This document shows positions 1-8,272 of a stretch of 64,000 nucleotides of DNA, piece after piece (the stretch's first letter is position 1; each line of letters starts with the position of its first letter). The notes beneath the pieces are model-generated. The model had not been told where the DNA came from. It did no database searches and worked only from the letters and a program-made list of their open reading frames with translations. This DNA is from a bacterium UBA4637 (lineage in GTDB: Bacteria; Bacteroidota; Bacteroidia; Bacteroidales; Bacteroidaceae), in NCBI GenBank assembly GCA_002405875.1, contig DHMR01000036.1, positions 33,683 through 97,682 of the forward strand, written 5' to 3'. The position numbers and the translations under genes are program-made.

Positions 1-256
1 CCACTTTCGTGATACTTCCGTCACGTAAGTCAGCGCCGAAACGGGCGGCTTGCTCACGGAAGTCCATCATCATCTGGTTTCCGTCTACTCCGTTGGGGTA
101 ACCAGGAAAGTTTTCTACGATGGTCGTGGTGGTCAACTGTCCACCAGGTTGTATACCTGCATAGAGAACAGGCTTCAAGTCTGCTCTACCTGCGTAGATT
201 GCGGCAGTGTAACCTGCTGGGCCACTACCAATAATCAAAGTCTTTACTTTTTCCAT
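1..256 (-). CDS. trxB: Thioredoxin reductase, N-terminal part (runs off the window)
   Basis: Reading leftward from the ATG at 256, the protein opens with a Rossmann FAD-binding motif ([12 protein letters not shown]), followed by a YAG..PGGQL segment and then ENFPG. This order is typical of low-molecular-weight thioredoxin reductases, which use NADPH and FAD to reduce thioredoxin in the cytosol. Only about 85 residues are present, so the CxxC active site and NADPH domain lie outside the window. A textbook Bacteroidetes promoter (complement 280-310) sits just upstream. The neighbouring gene at 508 is divergent. Confidence 0.93.
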   Translation of the reverse strand, partial: MEKVKTLIIGSGPAGYTAAIYAGRADLKPVLYAGIQPGGQLTTTTIVENFPGYPNGVDGNQMMMDFREQAARFGADLRDGSITKV

Positions 257-279
257 GTTTTTTTGATGCAATTTGCTTG

Positions 280-310
280 CAAAGTTACATGATATCAGTA
301 AAATAGCAAA
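280..310 (-). promoter_or_regulatory. Promoter of trxB
   Basis: On the minus strand there is TTTG (complement 307-310), 19 nt, then TAACTTTG (complement 280-287). This is an exact match to the Bacteroidetes housekeeping -33/-7 consensus. It lies 24 nt upstream of the trxB start, so the leader is very short. Confidence 0.8.
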
Positions 311-381
311 ATTTTTTCATTTCTTTTTACTTCTAAGAGCAATATTTGTCTCTTTTTTCTGTGTTTCTAGGATATTTTTAC

Positions 382-389
382 TAACTTTG
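382..389 (+). promoter_or_regulatory. -7 element for the AAA/CYTH gene
   Basis: TAACTTTG matches the Bacteroidetes -7 consensus, but the -33 region at the expected distance is weak. The start codon at 508 is about 110 nt downstream, leaving a leader of roughly 110 nt with no structure I can recognise. Confidence 0.55.
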
Positions 390-507
390 CAACCTCAAAG
401 GTTACGTATCCCCTGTAGAATTGTATTTACGGAAATCCGAAATGAAAATGCCGGGGGTATGAGCTTGAATATTATGTATTTTAATTTAAATTATCAAGAA
501 TATTTAG

Positions 508-1608
508 ATGAACAGCATCAAGAAAATTGTACTCACGGGAGGACCTTGTGCGGGAAAGACCACGGCTTTGGTCAAGGTAATCGAGCATTTCTCTAGTTTA
601 GGCTACAAGGTATTCACCATCCCGGAAGTTCCCACCATGTTTACTCAGGCTGGTATGAACTACCTCACTTCCAACCAGAAATTCTTTTTCGAGGGAGAAA
701 AGGCTACTTTGGAGACTCAACTTCATTTGGAGGATTGCTTTTGTGAGATGGCGAAGACTTTGGACCAGCCTGTGTTGATTGTTTGTGACCGTGGTGTCAT
801 GGACATATCCGCTTATCTGACTCCGGAGCAATGGAAGCAGATTATTCGTATGGTAGGGTATACGCAAACCCAGCTACGTGACGAGCGATATGATGCCATC
901 CTTCACTTGGTTTCTGCTGCAGATGGAGCTGAGCAGTTTTATACTACCAGCAACAACGCCCAGCGTTTGGAACAGGCGGATGAGAAAGGATTGCAAGTGG
1001 CGCGAGAGTTGGATAAGCGAGTGATTGAGGCATGGACGGGGCATCCTCATCTACGTGTCATCAACAATCACGAGGATTTTGACAACAAACTCAACCGAGT
1101 GCTTAAGGAAATCTCCAATGTATTGGGAATCCCTCAACCGATTGAGGAGGAGCGCAAGTATATTGTCAAGTTGACGGGGGAGGTTCCTAACAGCATTGAT
1201 AGCGATATAACCCAAACCTACTTGACGGGTGAGCCAAACTGTGAGATTCGTTTGCGTCGCCGCCGTTTCGAGGAGAAGGATGTTTATGTGCATACTACTA
1301 AGAAGCGTATTTCCGATACGGAACAGATAGAGACGGAGCGTCAAATCAATCAGAATCTCTATGAGTCTCTCCTTCAGCAGGCTGATCCTTATCGCCAAAC
1401 GATTCGTAAGCATCGCAAGAGTTTCATTTGGAAGGGGCAGTATTTCGAGTTGGATTCTTTTGAATCGCCCGTCCAAGGCTTGATGATTCTTGAGACGAAA
1501 GGAGTGGACAAGCAGGAAAGTGTTAAGTTCCCGCCGTTCATCCAAGTTGTAGAGGATATTACGGGCAATACGAAATATTATAATTACAATATTGCGCTGA
1601 AGCGGTAA
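508..1608 (+). CDS. P-loop ATPase fused to a CYTH-like domain (Ttd14-like)
   Basis: The 366-residue protein has two parts. The N-terminal half is a P-loop kinase/AAA_28-type domain with Walker A GGPCAGKTT (residues 11-19) and a DRG motif near residue 94. The C-terminal half begins at about residue 212 with the CYTH signature ExExK (E213, E215, K217), followed by the basic strands expected of a triphosphate tunnel fold. The same AAA_28 plus CYTH arrangement is known from the animal Ttd14 protein and many uncharacterised bacterial homologues. The substrate is unknown; a nucleotide or polyphosphate ligand is likely by family. The gene is monocistronic, with a terminator at 1632-1663. Confidence 0.75.
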   Translation: MNSIKKIVLTGGPCAGKTTALVKVIEHFSSLGYKVFTIPEVPTMFTQAGMNYLTSNQKFFFEGEKATLETQLHLEDCFCEMAKTLDQPVLIVCDRGVMDISAYLTPEQWKQIIRMVGYTQTQLRDERYDAILHLVSAADGAEQFYTTSNNAQRLEQADEKGLQVARELDKRVIEAWTGHPHLRVINNHEDFDNKLNRVLKEISNVLGIPQPIEEERKYIVKLTGEVPNSIDSDITQTYLTGEPNCEIRLRRRRFEEKDVYVHTTKKRISDTEQIETERQINQNLYESLLQQADPYRQTIRKHRKSFIWKGQYFELDSFESPVQGLMILETKGVDKQESVKFPPFIQVVEDITGNTKYYNYNIALKR

Positions 1609-1631
1609 AATAGTTGGCCTAACCTCATTTG

Positions 1632-1663
1632 CTCCCATTGGTCTTGTATCAATGGGAGTTTTT
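1632..1663 (+). terminator. Intrinsic terminator after the AAA/CYTH gene
   Basis: A 9-bp perfect stem (CTCCCATTG at 1632-1640 with CAATGGGAG at 1650-1658) is followed by five T residues. It lies 23 nt past the stop codon. Confidence 0.85.
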
Positions 1664-1700
1664 GTATCATTTTATTGGGATTCATTCGAATAAAAATAAA

Positions 1701-1732
1701 AAAGGAAATCCTATTTAATTAGGATTTCCTTT
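1701..1732 (-). terminator. Intrinsic terminator of tRNA-Cys
   Basis: A 13-bp stem (1701-1713 with 1720-1732) lies just beyond the 3' end of the minus-strand tRNA. In the minus-strand reading it is followed by a T-rich tract, as expected for tRNA transcript termination. Confidence 0.8.
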
Positions 1733-1737
1733 CATCG

Positions 1738-1808
1738 AGGTGTCTAGCGGAGTCGAACCGCTCTACACGGTTTTGCAGACCGTTACCTAACCGCTCGGTT
1801 AAGACACC
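1738..1808 (-). tRNA. tRNA-Cys (anticodon GCA)
   Basis: Read on the minus strand, the 71-nt sequence folds as a cloverleaf. The acceptor stem is GGTGTCT/AGACACC. The anticodon loop CTGCAAA gives anticodon GCA, and the T-arm contains GGTTCGACTCC. The discriminator base is U73, which fits tRNA-Cys identity. CCA is not encoded. Confidence 0.95.
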
Positions 1809-1862
1809 TTGTGTATTTATGAGATATTGTATTTCTCATTTGCGGTTGCAAAGGTACTACAA

Positions 1863-2051
1863 TTATTTGGTTCCACCAAATTTTTTCTCAACTTTTTTCT
1901 TATTTTTTTCGCATTTCTCATAAAATGGGCATCCGGCGCACTTGTAATCCTGGCATTTCTGCACTGTTTTCCAAGATTTTATGAAACAAAAGGTGGCATA
2001 CCCAAGGCATGCCACCAATATGATTCCTATGATTGTATATTGTAAAACCAT
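1863..2051 (-). CDS. FeoB-associated Cys-rich small membrane protein (probable)
   Basis: This 62-residue protein has one N-terminal membrane helix (about residues 4-24). A short cytosolic tail follows with closely spaced cysteines (CQDYKCAGCPFYEKC) and then a Lys-rich end. The layout matches the small Cys-rich proteins often found with the FeoB ferrous iron transporter, sometimes mislabelled as virus attachment protein p12. No feoB gene is nearby here, so an iron role rests on family resemblance only. It is last in a minus-strand series of small genes (3198 to 1863). Confidence 0.65.
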   Translation of the reverse strand: MVLQYTIIGIILVACLGYATFCFIKSWKTVQKCQDYKCAGCPFYEKCEKNKKKVEKKFGGTK

Positions 2052-2120
2052 ATACTTTCTATTCTCTTGAATCTCTTGAACATCCTATATACCTTATTAT
2101 ATATAGGCGAACTGGAGAGA

Positions 2121-2342
2121 TTAGCCTACGGCGTTGTAACCATTTGTCGAGTTCTTGCGCATGATGTCACGGATGTTCATTTCCTTGAAGCCATCTGCAC
2201 GATGTATCTCTTCCAATTCCTTCTCTTCCTCCACATCCTTCTCGGAACGAGTGAATGTGAAGGTCTTGTACTTCATTTCTGCGATAGCCCAACCCACGAG
2301 TGCTACGACTATCAAAGCGATAAAACCAACTAATGCGTTCAT
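2121..2342 (-). CDS. Small single-pass membrane protein, unknown
   Basis: A 73-residue protein with one N-terminal transmembrane helix (about residues 3-22), followed by a charged tail rich in Glu and Lys. I do not recognise the family. It starts 34 nt after the stop of the acidic-tail protein (2377-3198), and the small Cys-rich gene follows about 70 nt further on, so the three are probably co-transcribed. The coding reading is supported by its placement and by a plausible membrane topology. Confidence 0.55.
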   Translation of the reverse strand: MNALVGFIALIVVALVGWAIAEMKYKTFTFTRSEKDVEEEKELEEIHRADGFKEMNIRDIMRKNSTNGYNAVG

Positions 2343-2376
2343 TTTTTTATTTAATTATTTTAATTTGTTGCCCAAT

Positions 2377-3198
2377 TTAATAGTCCTCGTCGTCTGCTAC
2401 ATCTGTAGCATCGTCCAGACCGAGATTCTCAGGGTCTTCGAAGGTGGTTCGATAGCTTTCCTCTGTCAGCTTATCATCATCGAAGGCATCGTCGTCCTCG
2501 TCAGGATCGTTGTAGTGGTCCTCAATCTCTGGTGCGTCCTCGTCATCATCTTCTTCCTCCTCACGGTCGCGAAGTTCGTCCTCGCGATCCAACTCGTCCT
2601 CGTCTGCGAATTTCATGCGAACTTTCTCCACCTCTGGCTTTTCCTTGGCGAAGATAGCTTCAGTCCAAGTTCCCTTAGGTATTTCCAAAACTTCGAAGCC
2701 ATCGTCCACCTTCTTCTCGTAGAGGCCTCCAGGCTTGTGAAGGCGATCTTTTGGAAGAGTCGTGGTACTTATGTCGAAGCCACTCTGGATGATGTCTTGG
2801 ATGCTCTGTGGCAGAGACTCCCAGCCACCACCGAAGTTTCTTTCCAGTACTTCGATCAACTTGGTTGCACTGATATGGCGAATGTTCTCGTAAGTCAAGT
2901 CTGTGACACGCAAGATAGGACGCTTCTTGATGGCATACTTCACGTTGGCATCATCAATGCGGAAGTTGCCAATCTTGAAGCCGCGCTGGATATACTTGTC
3001 GGTAACCACAGGCTTGTCTACCTTGATTTCCTCAATTTCAAAAGCGCTGCGGATAATGTCTATATAGCGACGCTGGTTATCTTTCAAGTCAGCATCCTTT
3101 TCAGCTGCCTCCCAAAGACGGAAGACATCGTTCTCTTGTATCTCCCAAATACTTGACTTGGTCAGGTTCTTGAGACTTAATGTTTTTTCTTTTTTCAT
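2377..3198 (-). CDS. Unknown protein with a strongly acidic C-terminal tail
   Basis: The protein has 273 residues. The N-terminal ~195 residues look like a soluble folded domain with no signal peptide or membrane helix. The last ~75 residues are dominated by Asp and Glu (for example EEEEDDDED and DEDDDAFDDD), a low-complexity tail of the kind seen in proteins that contact basic partners or nucleic-acid machinery. I do not recognise the folded part, although it has the feel of a lineage-restricted Bacteroidales family. A good promoter lies at complement 3224-3255. It probably heads the transcript that includes the two small membrane proteins. Confidence 0.7.
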   Translation of the reverse strand: MKKEKTLSLKNLTKSSIWEIQENDVFRLWEAAEKDADLKDNQRRYIDIIRSAFEIEEIKVDKPVVTDKYIQRGFKIGNFRIDDANVKYAIKKRPILRVTDLTYENIRHISATKLIEVLERNFGGGWESLPQSIQDIIQSGFDISTTTLPKDRLHKPGGLYEKKVDDGFEVLEIPKGTWTEAIFAKEKPEVEKVRMKFADEDELDREDELRDREEEEDDDEDAPEIEDHYNDPDEDDDAFDDDKLTEESYRTTFEDPENLGLDDATDVADDEDY

Positions 3199-3223
3199 CC
3201 TTGATAATTACTTTTTTCGTTTG

Positions 3224-3255
3224 CAAAAGTAAATACTTAATTTCTAATATGCAAA
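3224..3255 (-). promoter_or_regulatory. Promoter of the acidic-tail protein operon
   Basis: On the minus strand, TTTG (complement 3252-3255), 20 nt, then TACTTTTG (complement 3224-3231) match the Bacteroidetes consensus. The element is 25 nt upstream of the start at 3198. Confidence 0.7.
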
Positions 3256-3332
3256 TTTTCTCTCTATTTTTTTTGAAAAATCCTGCATTATGGAATTTCA
3301 ATCTCCTTTTTAGTAGGTTTTGAGTGAACCTC

Positions 3333-3848
3333 TTAGATATTGCTCCAGTCGATGGTGCGGATAAACGCCAAGGTCTTCACCCAATCGCAATCCAGACAGA
3401 ACTGGATAGGATAGTCACTACGGTCGTAATAAGCGAGGGTCACTTCTGTGTCGGGATCGTTGAAGTACTTGTGGTCGCGGGTGGCCTGCTTAAACAAGTT
3501 AGTCACAATGTCCTGGTTCTTTTTCTTTGCTTCACTCAGACGCTTGATGTACAAGGTGATGTACTCGTTCATGGCCAAGGCTTGCTCGTTCAAGATGCGA
3601 ATCGTCTGATTGATGGCTGTCAGGTTGTTCTTGTTCTTCAGCACGTCGGCTGGTTGGAGCAACTTAGAACGAAGGTAGGTCATGGCATCGTACTTGAAGA
3701 TTGCCAACTTGCGGTCTTCCATACTCTTGGTCGTGTCATTGACGGTTGCCAAGGAGGTCTTGACGATTTCGTTGAGAACGTCCTGGGCGGATGCAGGCAG
3801 TGCCAACATGCCACCGAATACGATGGCTAAACATATTTTTTTGATCAT
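3333..3848 (-). CDS. Secreted protein of unknown function
   Basis: The start is placed at the ATG at 3848, where a signal peptide begins (MIKKICLAIVFGGMLALPASAQ; cleavage probably after ASA). A GAGGAA-like ribosome site lies upstream. The longer open frame up to 3926 would bury the signal peptide and overlap the upstream gene. The mature protein is about 150 residues, mostly charged and apparently helical, with no motif I can assign. The context is just downstream of the ModF-like ATPase, probably on the same transcript. Confidence 0.7.
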   Translation of the reverse strand: MIKKICLAIVFGGMLALPASAQDVLNEIVKTSLATVNDTTKSMEDRKLAIFKYDAMTYLRSKLLQPADVLKNKNNLTAINQTIRILNEQALAMNEYITLYIKRLSEAKKKNQDIVTNLFKQATRDHKYFNDPDTEVTLAYYDRSDYPIQFCLDCDWVKTLAFIRTIDWSNI

Positions 3849-3918
3849 ATTTAATTCCTCATTTGGATGATGGTGATATTTTTTTTCGTTTCCTGCGGCG
3901 GAATGTCCTGGGAGCTTT

Positions 3919-5403
3919 CTAGGCATGTCTTATCAGATAGATGCTGTGGTCTATGCAGCTAGGCAATTCTTCCTTGTAGTGAGTCACCATGATTAGGGTC
4001 TTGTTCTTACGTTTGCAGAAAGCCTCGATCACGTCTTTTACCCGCCGGCGATTGATGTTGTCCAGTCCATGAAGGGGTTCGTCGAGTATCAGTAGCTCGG
4101 GATCCTTGACGAAGGCACGTGCCAGCAAAACTAGACGCTGTTCTCCGCTGGATAGCTTGAGAAATCCCCGTCCTTCCATCCCTTCCAAACCGAAAACCTT
4201 CATCCAGAATCGGCATTTGTCCATGTCCTCTTCCTTAGGCTTGACGTACAGTCCCACAGAATCCATCAGTCCGCTTGCCACAATTCGAATGGCAGGAAGG
4301 TCTCGTTGGTAAGAACGATGTAATTCTGGTGATACATATCCGATGTGTTTCTTGATGTCCCAGATGCTCTCGCCGCTACCACGTGGATTTCCGAATAGGG
4401 CGATGTCGCAAGCGTAGCTCTGCGGGTTGTCTGCGCAGACCAAGCTCAAGAGGGTTGATTTGCCGGCTCCGTTTTGCCCGCTGAGAGCCCATCTCTCTCC
4501 ATTTTTTACCGTCCAGTCCAAGTCCTTCAGGATGATGCGTTCTCCATATTGGATGCGTACCTTGTTCATCTTGACTACTTCCTCGTTGTGATATTCACGG
4601 TCACTGTAAGGCAAGTCGATGATTTCTTGCTCGATTTCAGGACTTAGCACATGAGTTGGCAGGGCAGGGCGTGCCGCTAGGTACTCTTCCTTGGTCACCT
4701 TTGGACTTACCTTCATGTCTTTCACTTCCACGATGTGGGTGATGAAGTCGGGGATGTCGTCGCTCTTGCTCAGTACCAAGATAATTTGCAGGGCACGTTC
4801 CGATGACAGCGTCTTGAGCAATTCCTTCAGTTGGTCTCGGGTGTCGGCATCCAATCCGATGAATGGATTGTCCATGATGAGCACACGAGGTTCTGAAAAT
4901 AGGGTGGAGGCCAACTTGAACTTACGTAGCTCGCCGCTTGAAAGCAGGATCGTGTACTTGTCGAGCAAGTGCTCCATGTGGAAGAGTTCGTAGATGTGCT
5001 TCTGCAGCTGTCTGCGTTCTGGTGTGTCCTCGCCAGCCAGTTGGTAGGCCTCCTCTAACTTGTCTCTTACAATAGGAGTTGACTCATCGATCTCCAACTG
5101 GTTCCAACGTTGCTGAAGGAAGTAGGTTCGGTCGTTGTCGCCTCCGTAAGTGTCACGGAAAGTGATGTATTTGATGTTGTCGCTCACCAGGCGCTTGGCG
5201 CTTGGGGTAAAATCGTATTCTGGGTCGTGCATCAACAGAGGATGACGGCCTACGATTATGTCGACGAACATGGATTTACCTCCACCATTGGGACCGACGA
5301 TGGCGATATGCTCTCCATCGCAAGCTTCGAAGTTGACAGGTTCTGCCATACGCCATTCCGGCATACGGGTGACTCCGTTTTCTATCTTGATGATTTTTTG
5401 CAT
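3919..5403 (-). CDS. modF: ModF-like tandem ABC ATPase
   Basis: The 494-residue protein carries two ABC nucleotide-binding domains. The first has Walker A GPNGGGKS and signature LSSGELRK. The second has Walker A GQNGAGKS, signature LSSGEQRLVLLARA and Walker B LLILDEPLHGLD. There are no membrane segments. This duplicated soluble architecture is that of ModF/PhrA. ModF is historically linked to molybdate genes, although its function is unsettled and no mod genes are present here. It lies 37 bp downstream of ruvC on the same strand. In the first domain the Walker B region reads VLIMDNPF, with Asn where the catalytic Glu is usual, so the two ATPase sites are probably asymmetric. Confidence 0.75.
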   Translation of the reverse strand: MQKIIKIENGVTRMPEWRMAEPVNFEACDGEHIAIVGPNGGGKSMFVDIIVGRHPLLMHDPEYDFTPSAKRLVSDNIKYITFRDTYGGDNDRTYFLQQRWNQLEIDESTPIVRDKLEEAYQLAGEDTPERRQLQKHIYELFHMEHLLDKYTILLSSGELRKFKLASTLFSEPRVLIMDNPFIGLDADTRDQLKELLKTLSSERALQIILVLSKSDDIPDFITHIVEVKDMKVSPKVTKEEYLAARPALPTHVLSPEIEQEIIDLPYSDREYHNEEVVKMNKVRIQYGERIILKDLDWTVKNGERWALSGQNGAGKSTLLSLVCADNPQSYACDIALFGNPRGSGESIWDIKKHIGYVSPELHRSYQRDLPAIRIVASGLMDSVGLYVKPKEEDMDKCRFWMKVFGLEGMEGRGFLKLSSGEQRLVLLARAFVKDPELLILDEPLHGLDNINRRRVKDVIEAFCKRKNKTLIMVTHYKEELPSCIDHSIYLIRHA

Positions 5404-5440
5404 TTTTTTGAGTTCAGTTTATCGTCCGATTGAGGACTTG

Positions 5441-6079
5441 TTATTTATGGGTCGTTCGATTGAGTGCCGCTAAAAGTTGGGCTTTAGGTCCCGTCAGCGG
5501 TTGGTCGCCCCCGATACGTCCTTGATTCTTGGTTGCAAAATCTTTCCAACTGTTATAGTGCTTGGCGTGTGTCTCAGGTCTTCCCATTTGCAGGAAATGA
5601 CAATAGGCGGCGCCCAGCGCATCTGTCGCATCCATGAACTTAGGCATTTCGTCGTCACTGATGTGGAGCATCCTTTGCAACATGCTTGCCACTTGTTCCT
5701 TCGAAGCCTGCCCTTGGCCGGTGATAGCCATCTTGATTTTGAGCGGTGCGTACTCATGGATGGGCACGTCATGGTGGATGGCGGCGGCAATGGCTACCCC
5801 TTGGGCACGACCCAGCTTGAGCATCGACTGTACGTTCTTGCCGAAGAAAGGAGCCTCGATGGCCATCTCGTCGGGCAGGTATTCGTCGATGATGCCCGTC
5901 ACTCGCTCGAATATCTTGCCGAGCCGGAGGTAAGGGTCGCTTTCTTTTCTCATGTCGATGACACCCATAACCACGAGTTGCGCCTTGTTGCCCAATACTC
6001 TTATCACGCCATATCCCATCACGTTGGTGCCCGGGTCGATGCCCAGGATGATTTTCTCAGTCTTGTTGGTTTGAAGCAT
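5441..6079 (-). CDS. ruvC: Holliday junction resolvase RuvC
   Basis: RuvC cleaves Holliday junctions during recombinational repair, working with RuvAB. All four acidic catalytic residues are visible: D15 in LGIDPGT, E75 in IEAPFFGKN, and D150/D153 in [13 protein letters not shown]. The length is 212 residues, about 25-30 more than many RuvC proteins because of a C-terminal extension (from about residue 175). The gene sits between the ModF-like ATPase and a metallo-beta-lactamase-fold hydrolase on the same strand with short gaps, so co-transcription is likely. Confidence 0.93.
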   Translation of the reverse strand: MLQTNKTEKIILGIDPGTNVMGYGVIRVLGNKAQLVVMGVIDMRKESDPYLRLGKIFERVTGIIDEYLPDEMAIEAPFFGKNVQSMLKLGRAQGVAIAAAIHHDVPIHEYAPLKIKMAITGQGQASKEQVASMLQRMLHISDDEMPKFMDATDALGAAYCHFLQMGRPETHAKHYNSWKDFATKNQGRIGGDQPLTGPKAQLLAALNRTTHK

Positions 6080-6099
6080 GGAAAAACAATCAGGATGGT

Positions 6100-6744
6100 T
6101 TATCGGTCCATGTAAGGATTGTGGGCGAGCTCCTCTCCGATGGTGGTTGGCTTTCCATGTCCTGGCAATACTTTCGTGTCATCTGGCAATTGAGCTAGGA
6201 AGCGTAGGCTGTTGATGATCTGGAACATCGAACCGCCCTTGAAGTCTGTCCTGCCGATCGAGCCTTGAAACAGCGTGTCGCCAGTGAATGCCACTTTCTC
6301 TTCTTTGCAGTAGAAGGTGACTGAGCCACGGGAGTGCCCTGGTGTCTGGATAATCTCCAACTCGTGATGGCCAAACTTAATCTTTTCGTCTTCCTCGAAG
6401 AAATGGTCGATTGGTGGAAAGTCGTAGTCGAGTTGGAGTTGATAGAATGTCTCTGCCTGCTGTCTGAGGTGAAGCATCAGGCTTTCGTCCTGGGCGGAAA
6501 CCTCAGGTTTGAGTCCAAATTCCATATAGAGAGTGTAGTTGCCGAAGTTATGATCCAGATGGCCGTGGGTCACCAAGAGATGTACCGGTTGCAACTGGTT
6601 CTTCCAGATGTATTCCACGATGGCTGTACGTTCCTCAGGATAAAAAGCACCGCAGTCGATGATGACGCATTCCTGGGTCTCATCGTTGACGACGTAACAA
6701 TTTTCCTGTAGCATGTTTACTTGAAATTTTTCGATGTGTAGCAT
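6100..6744 (-). CDS. Metallo-beta-lactamase-fold hydrolase (glyoxalase II-like)
   Basis: The zinc-binding signature HxHxDH is at residues 60-65 (THGHLDH). Further metal-ligand regions follow (TPGHSRGS and the late PGHGKPT), all in the order of the glyoxalase II/hydroxyacylglutathione hydrolase-like group. The protein is 214 residues from the ATG at 6744; an in-frame TTG two codons upstream is less likely as the start. Such proteins are usually hydrolases of thioesters, but the exact substrate cannot be read from the sequence. It is 20 bp upstream of ruvC. Confidence 0.85.
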   Translation of the reverse strand: MLHIEKFQVNMLQENCYVVNDETQECVIIDCGAFYPEERTAIVEYIWKNQLQPVHLLVTHGHLDHNFGNYTLYMEFGLKPEVSAQDESLMLHLRQQAETFYQLQLDYDFPPIDHFFEEDEKIKFGHHELEIIQTPGHSRGSVTFYCKEEKVAFTGDTLFQGSIGRTDFKGGSMFQIINSLRFLAQLPDDTKVLPGHGKPTTIGEELAHNPYMDR

Positions 6745-6780
6745 TTTCAATGTGATTTAAATAAGATAAAAACCAATTGT

Positions 6781-7407
6781 CTAGCAAGGCACATATACAA
6801 GTTGCTTGTCCTGTTTGAACCATTCCTCCTCGAAGAATGTGCTCAGTGGCGTAATCTCAGCCACATTGCGGTAAGCTTTCAGTTCCTCTTGCAGGTTGCC
6901 GCCCTTGAGACAGAGCAATCCGTTTGGCAGGGCGTTCTGTTGTGCCTTCTTGAAGTTCTTCTTGATGATCTTCATCAGGTCGGGCAGTTGCATGACGGCA
7001 CGGCTCACGACAAAGTCGTATTTGCCTTTCTCCTCTTCGCCACGCAAGTGCTCAGCTTGCAGGTTCTCCAGGCCGATGGCGGAAGCTACCTCGTTGCATA
7101 CCTTGATTTTCTTGCCCGTTCCGTCGATCAACTTGAACCTGCATTCTGGGAAAAAAATGGCAAGGGGGATTCCTGGGAACCCGCCTCCACACCCGAAGTC
7201 CAGTATTTCCGTTCCAGGCTTGAAGTGGATGGCCTTGGCGATGGCAAGTGAGTGCAAGACATGATGCTCGTAGAGGTTGTCGATGTCCTTGCGGCTGATT
7301 ACGTTGATTTTTGCGTTCCAATCTCGGTAGAGGGCATCGAGCTGCCCATATTGAGCCTTTTGCTTCTCCGTGAGATTTGGGAAATATTTCTCGATAATAT
7401 TCATCAT
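6781..7407 (-). CDS. rsmG: 16S rRNA (guanine-527-N7)-methyltransferase RsmG
   Basis: This 208-residue SAM-dependent methyltransferase has the RsmG/GidB glycine-rich motif FGCGGGFPGIPLA (about residues 71-83). The segments NVISRKD and SRAVMQLPDL are characteristic of the family. It methylates G527 of 16S rRNA, and its loss is a known route to low-level streptomycin resistance in other bacteria. It leads the minus-strand cluster rsmG, hydrolase, ruvC, modF-like. A -7 element (TATTTTTG, complement 7428-7435) lies 20 nt upstream. Confidence 0.93.
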   Translation of the reverse strand: MMNIIEKYFPNLTEKQKAQYGQLDALYRDWNAKINVISRKDIDNLYEHHVLHSLAIAKAIHFKPGTEILDFGCGGGFPGIPLAIFFPECRFKLIDGTGKKIKVCNEVASAIGLENLQAEHLRGEEEKGKYDFVVSRAVMQLPDLMKIIKKNFKKAQQNALPNGLLCLKGGNLQEELKAYRNVAEITPLSTFFEEEWFKQDKQLVYVPC

Positions 7408-7486
7408 TACATTATTAATTATGGGTGCAAAAATATAAAAAAAAAGCGAGATAGCCGTATATTGACATGATTATTTACTTTCTTTA

Positions 7487-7517
7487 TTGAAAATCCAAGA
7501 AAAATATGTAACTTTGC
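7487..7517 (+). promoter_or_regulatory. Promoter of the HAD phosphatase gene
   Basis: TTG (7487-7489) is followed by 20 nt and TAACTTTG (7510-7517), the Bacteroidetes -7 consensus. It lies 29 nt upstream of the start at 7547 and is divergent from rsmG. Confidence 0.65.
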
Positions 7518-7546
7518 ACCCAAATTTAGTAAAATATTAAGATTAT

Positions 7547-8233
7547 ATGATCAAAGCAGCATTATTCGACTTGGATGGAGTCGTTTTCGAGACGGAGAGT
7601 CAGTACACCATTTTCTGGGGGCAGATCGGTCGTGAGTATCATCCGGAATTGCCCGACTTCGCACATCGAATCAAAGGGCAGACCTTGGTGCAAATCTATG
7701 ATAAGTATTTCTCGGACACAGAAGCTTTCGCACAGGTTCCCGGCTTCGTGGATTGTCCTAGCGAGCAAGCTAAGATTACGGAACGACTCGACGAGTTCGA
7801 GCACAGCATGAAGTATGAGTATGTGAAGGGATTCGAGGATTTCATCCGTGACCTGAAGGCTCACGGCGTGAAATGTGCCGTCGTCACCAGTAGCAATATG
7901 CAGAAGATGCACAATGTCTACGAGAGCCATCCCGAGTTTTTATCTTATTTCGACCGCGTGCTTACCAGCGAGGATTTCTCCAGGAGCAAGCCTGCCCCAG
8001 ATTGTTATCTCAAGGGGGCTGCCTGTTTCGGTGCCCAACCTGAGGAGTGTGTTGGACTCGAAGATAGTTTCAATGGTCTGAAGGCCGTTCGTGCATCGGG
8101 CGCCTTCACGTTGGGATTGGCGACTACCAATGCTAAAGAAGCCATTGAGCCTTATGCCGATTATGTGATTTCCGACTATATAGGCTTTACATTTGAAAAT
8201 TTAGACAAAATTAAGAATCATTCTCGCAAATAA
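7547..8233 (+). CDS. HAD-family hydrolase, beta-phosphoglucomutase-like
   Basis: The 228-residue protein shows the four HAD motifs: DLDGVVFETE (nucleophile Asp near residue 8), VVTSSN, the Lys in SKPAPD, and GLEDSFNGLKA. The helical cap after motif I places it in subfamily I with beta-phosphoglucomutase and sugar phosphatases. It is probably a cytosolic phosphatase or mutase acting on a small phosphorylated sugar, but the substrate is not predictable. The promoter of panB overlaps its stop codon region. Confidence 0.85.
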   Translation: MIKAALFDLDGVVFETESQYTIFWGQIGREYHPELPDFAHRIKGQTLVQIYDKYFSDTEAFAQVPGFVDCPSEQAKITERLDEFEHSMKYEYVKGFEDFIRDLKAHGVKCAVVTSSNMQKMHNVYESHPEFLSYFDRVLTSEDFSRSKPAPDCYLKGAACFGAQPEECVGLEDSFNGLKAVRASGAFTLGLATTNAKEAIEPYADYVISDYIGFTFENLDKIKNHSRK

Positions 8234-8237
8234 TATG

Positions 8238-8245
8238 TACCTTTG
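8238..8245 (+). promoter_or_regulatory. -7 element of panB
   Basis: TACCTTTG fits the TAnnTTTG consensus and lies 27 nt upstream of the panB start, directly after the HAD gene stop. panB can therefore be transcribed on its own. Confidence 0.6.
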
Positions 8246-8272
8246 CGGTCGATTTATTAAAACAAATACATC

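Noticed and set aside
1737..1809. tRNA-Cys with acceptor stem starting one base further out (AGGTGTC)
   Set aside because: That register gives a C discriminator. The inner register restores a 7-bp stem and the U73 expected for cysteine tRNAs.
1863..2051. Virus attachment protein p12 label for the Cys-rich small protein
   Set aside because: This is a known misleading name for FeoB-associated Cys-rich proteins. Nothing viral is nearby.
2155..3156. Hydrophobic plus-strand open frame opposite the acidic-tail gene
   Set aside because: Its hydrophobic stretches are the reverse complement of the acidic codons. The minus-strand frame has the promoter and the plausible composition.
3849..3926. N-terminal extension of the secreted 171-residue protein
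   Set aside because: The longer start would place 26 polar residues ahead of a clear signal peptide and overlap the upstream ATPase gene.
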